Position numbers and translations under genes: made by a program. From Verrucomicrobiales bacterium (GTDB lineage Bacteria > Verrucomicrobiota > Verrucomicrobiia > Limisphaerales > JAFMIX01), in NCBI GenBank assembly GCA_017853785.1, contig JAFMIX010000121.1, positions 1-6,693 of the forward strand: a stretch of 6,693 nt of DNA, in the 5' to 3' direction. Positions within the stretch are counted from its first letter, which is position 1, and each line of letters starts with the position of its first letter. This document shows, piece by piece, positions 6,635-6,693 of this stretch. The notes beneath the pieces are model-generated. The model saw only the letters and a list, made by a program, of their open reading frames with translations, was not told the origin of the DNA and ran no database searches.

Positions 6635-6640
6635 TAGATT
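6635..6640 (+). promoter_or_regulatory. Candidate -10 element (TAGATT) close to the putative prmC start
   Basis: TAGATT lies six bases upstream of the GTG at 6647 and fits the TANNNT pattern. The expected transcription start would fall at or next to the GTG. The bases between (CCCCGC) contain no Shine-Dalgarno sequence. No good -35 hexamer is found at 16-18 bases upstream, so support is limited. Confidence 0.25.
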
Positions 6641-6646
6641 CCCCGC

Positions 6647-6693
6647 GTGACCGTCCTCGAAGTCATCCAGAAAAGCGCCGATTTCCTCGCCAA
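6647..6693 (+). CDS. prmC: Probable PrmC, release-factor glutamine methyltransferase (first 15 codons only)
   Basis: From a GTG at 6647 the frame stays open to the right edge and encodes (M)TVLEVIQKSADFLA. This resembles the N-terminal helix of PrmC/HemK proteins, which methylate the glutamine of the GGQ motif in peptide-chain release factors RF1 and RF2 using S-adenosylmethionine. The similarity is recalled from verrucomicrobial PrmC sequences, and only the start is present, so no catalytic motif (NPPY) can be checked. The gene is divergent from topB, with 110 bases between the two start codons. An upstream start is not evident, because the region before the GTG has no ribosome binding site and resembles a promoter. 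Confidence 0.6.
   Translation, partial: MTVLEVIQKSADFLA

Noticed and set aside
4311..6650. Long plus-strand open frames (4311-5546 and 5574-6650) opposite topB
   Set aside because: They are antisense to a certain gene, are Arg/Leu/Ala-rich with no motif, and are expected from codon bias in GC-rich DNA.

Overview
The window looks like a chromosomal segment of a GC-rich Gram-negative bacterium, most likely a member of the Verrucomicrobiota (Limisphaerales/Pedosphaera-like). This is inferred from protein style: the secreted protein at the left edge has the 'LLNYQGRV..NGT.FTGTGQFKFAL' opening and BNR-like repeats I associate with that group, and the few visible residues of the right-edge gene resemble verrucomicrobial PrmC. 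It was not tested by any search.

Layout, left to right. (1) 1-1159, minus strand: the N-terminal 386 residues of a large secreted, repeat-rich protein that runs off the left edge. (2) 1160-1703: a 540-base stretch with no credible gene, partly AT-richer than its surroundings, holding one inverted-repeat nest that could fold as a three-way junction. (3) 1704-1779, minus: tRNA-Phe(GAA) with encoded CCA. (4) 1882-2631, minus: a lipoprotein joining a glycine zipper, a helical middle and a Trp/Gly-rich tail, followed by a candidate terminator. (5) 2724-3707, minus: a XerC/XerD-type tyrosine recombinase with all catalytic residues. (6) 3744-6536, minus: a type IA topoisomerase of the TopB/topoisomerase III type with three C-terminal zinc-ribbon/repeat modules. 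(7) 6647-6693, plus: the first 15 codons of a divergent gene, probably prmC.

topB and xerC lie head to tail with a 36-base gap and are probably co-transcribed. Both protein types act on chromosome topology (strand passage/decatenation and dimer resolution), so the pairing makes functional sense. The lipoprotein gene follows 92 bases behind xerC on the same strand and may be read from the same transcript or its own promoter. The intergenic space at 6537-6646 must hold the divergent promoters of topB and the putative prmC; both candidate promoters imply very short or absent 5' leaders.

The most unusual item is a 24-bp near-perfect inverted repeat with a 34-base loop (3659-3740) across the topB/xerC junction. 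It looks like a REP-type palindromic element, and the xerC start codon lies in its loop, so about the first 17 residues of the recombinase appear to be encoded by the element. I see no complete novel multigene system; most of the window is housekeeping, with accessory character at the left edge.
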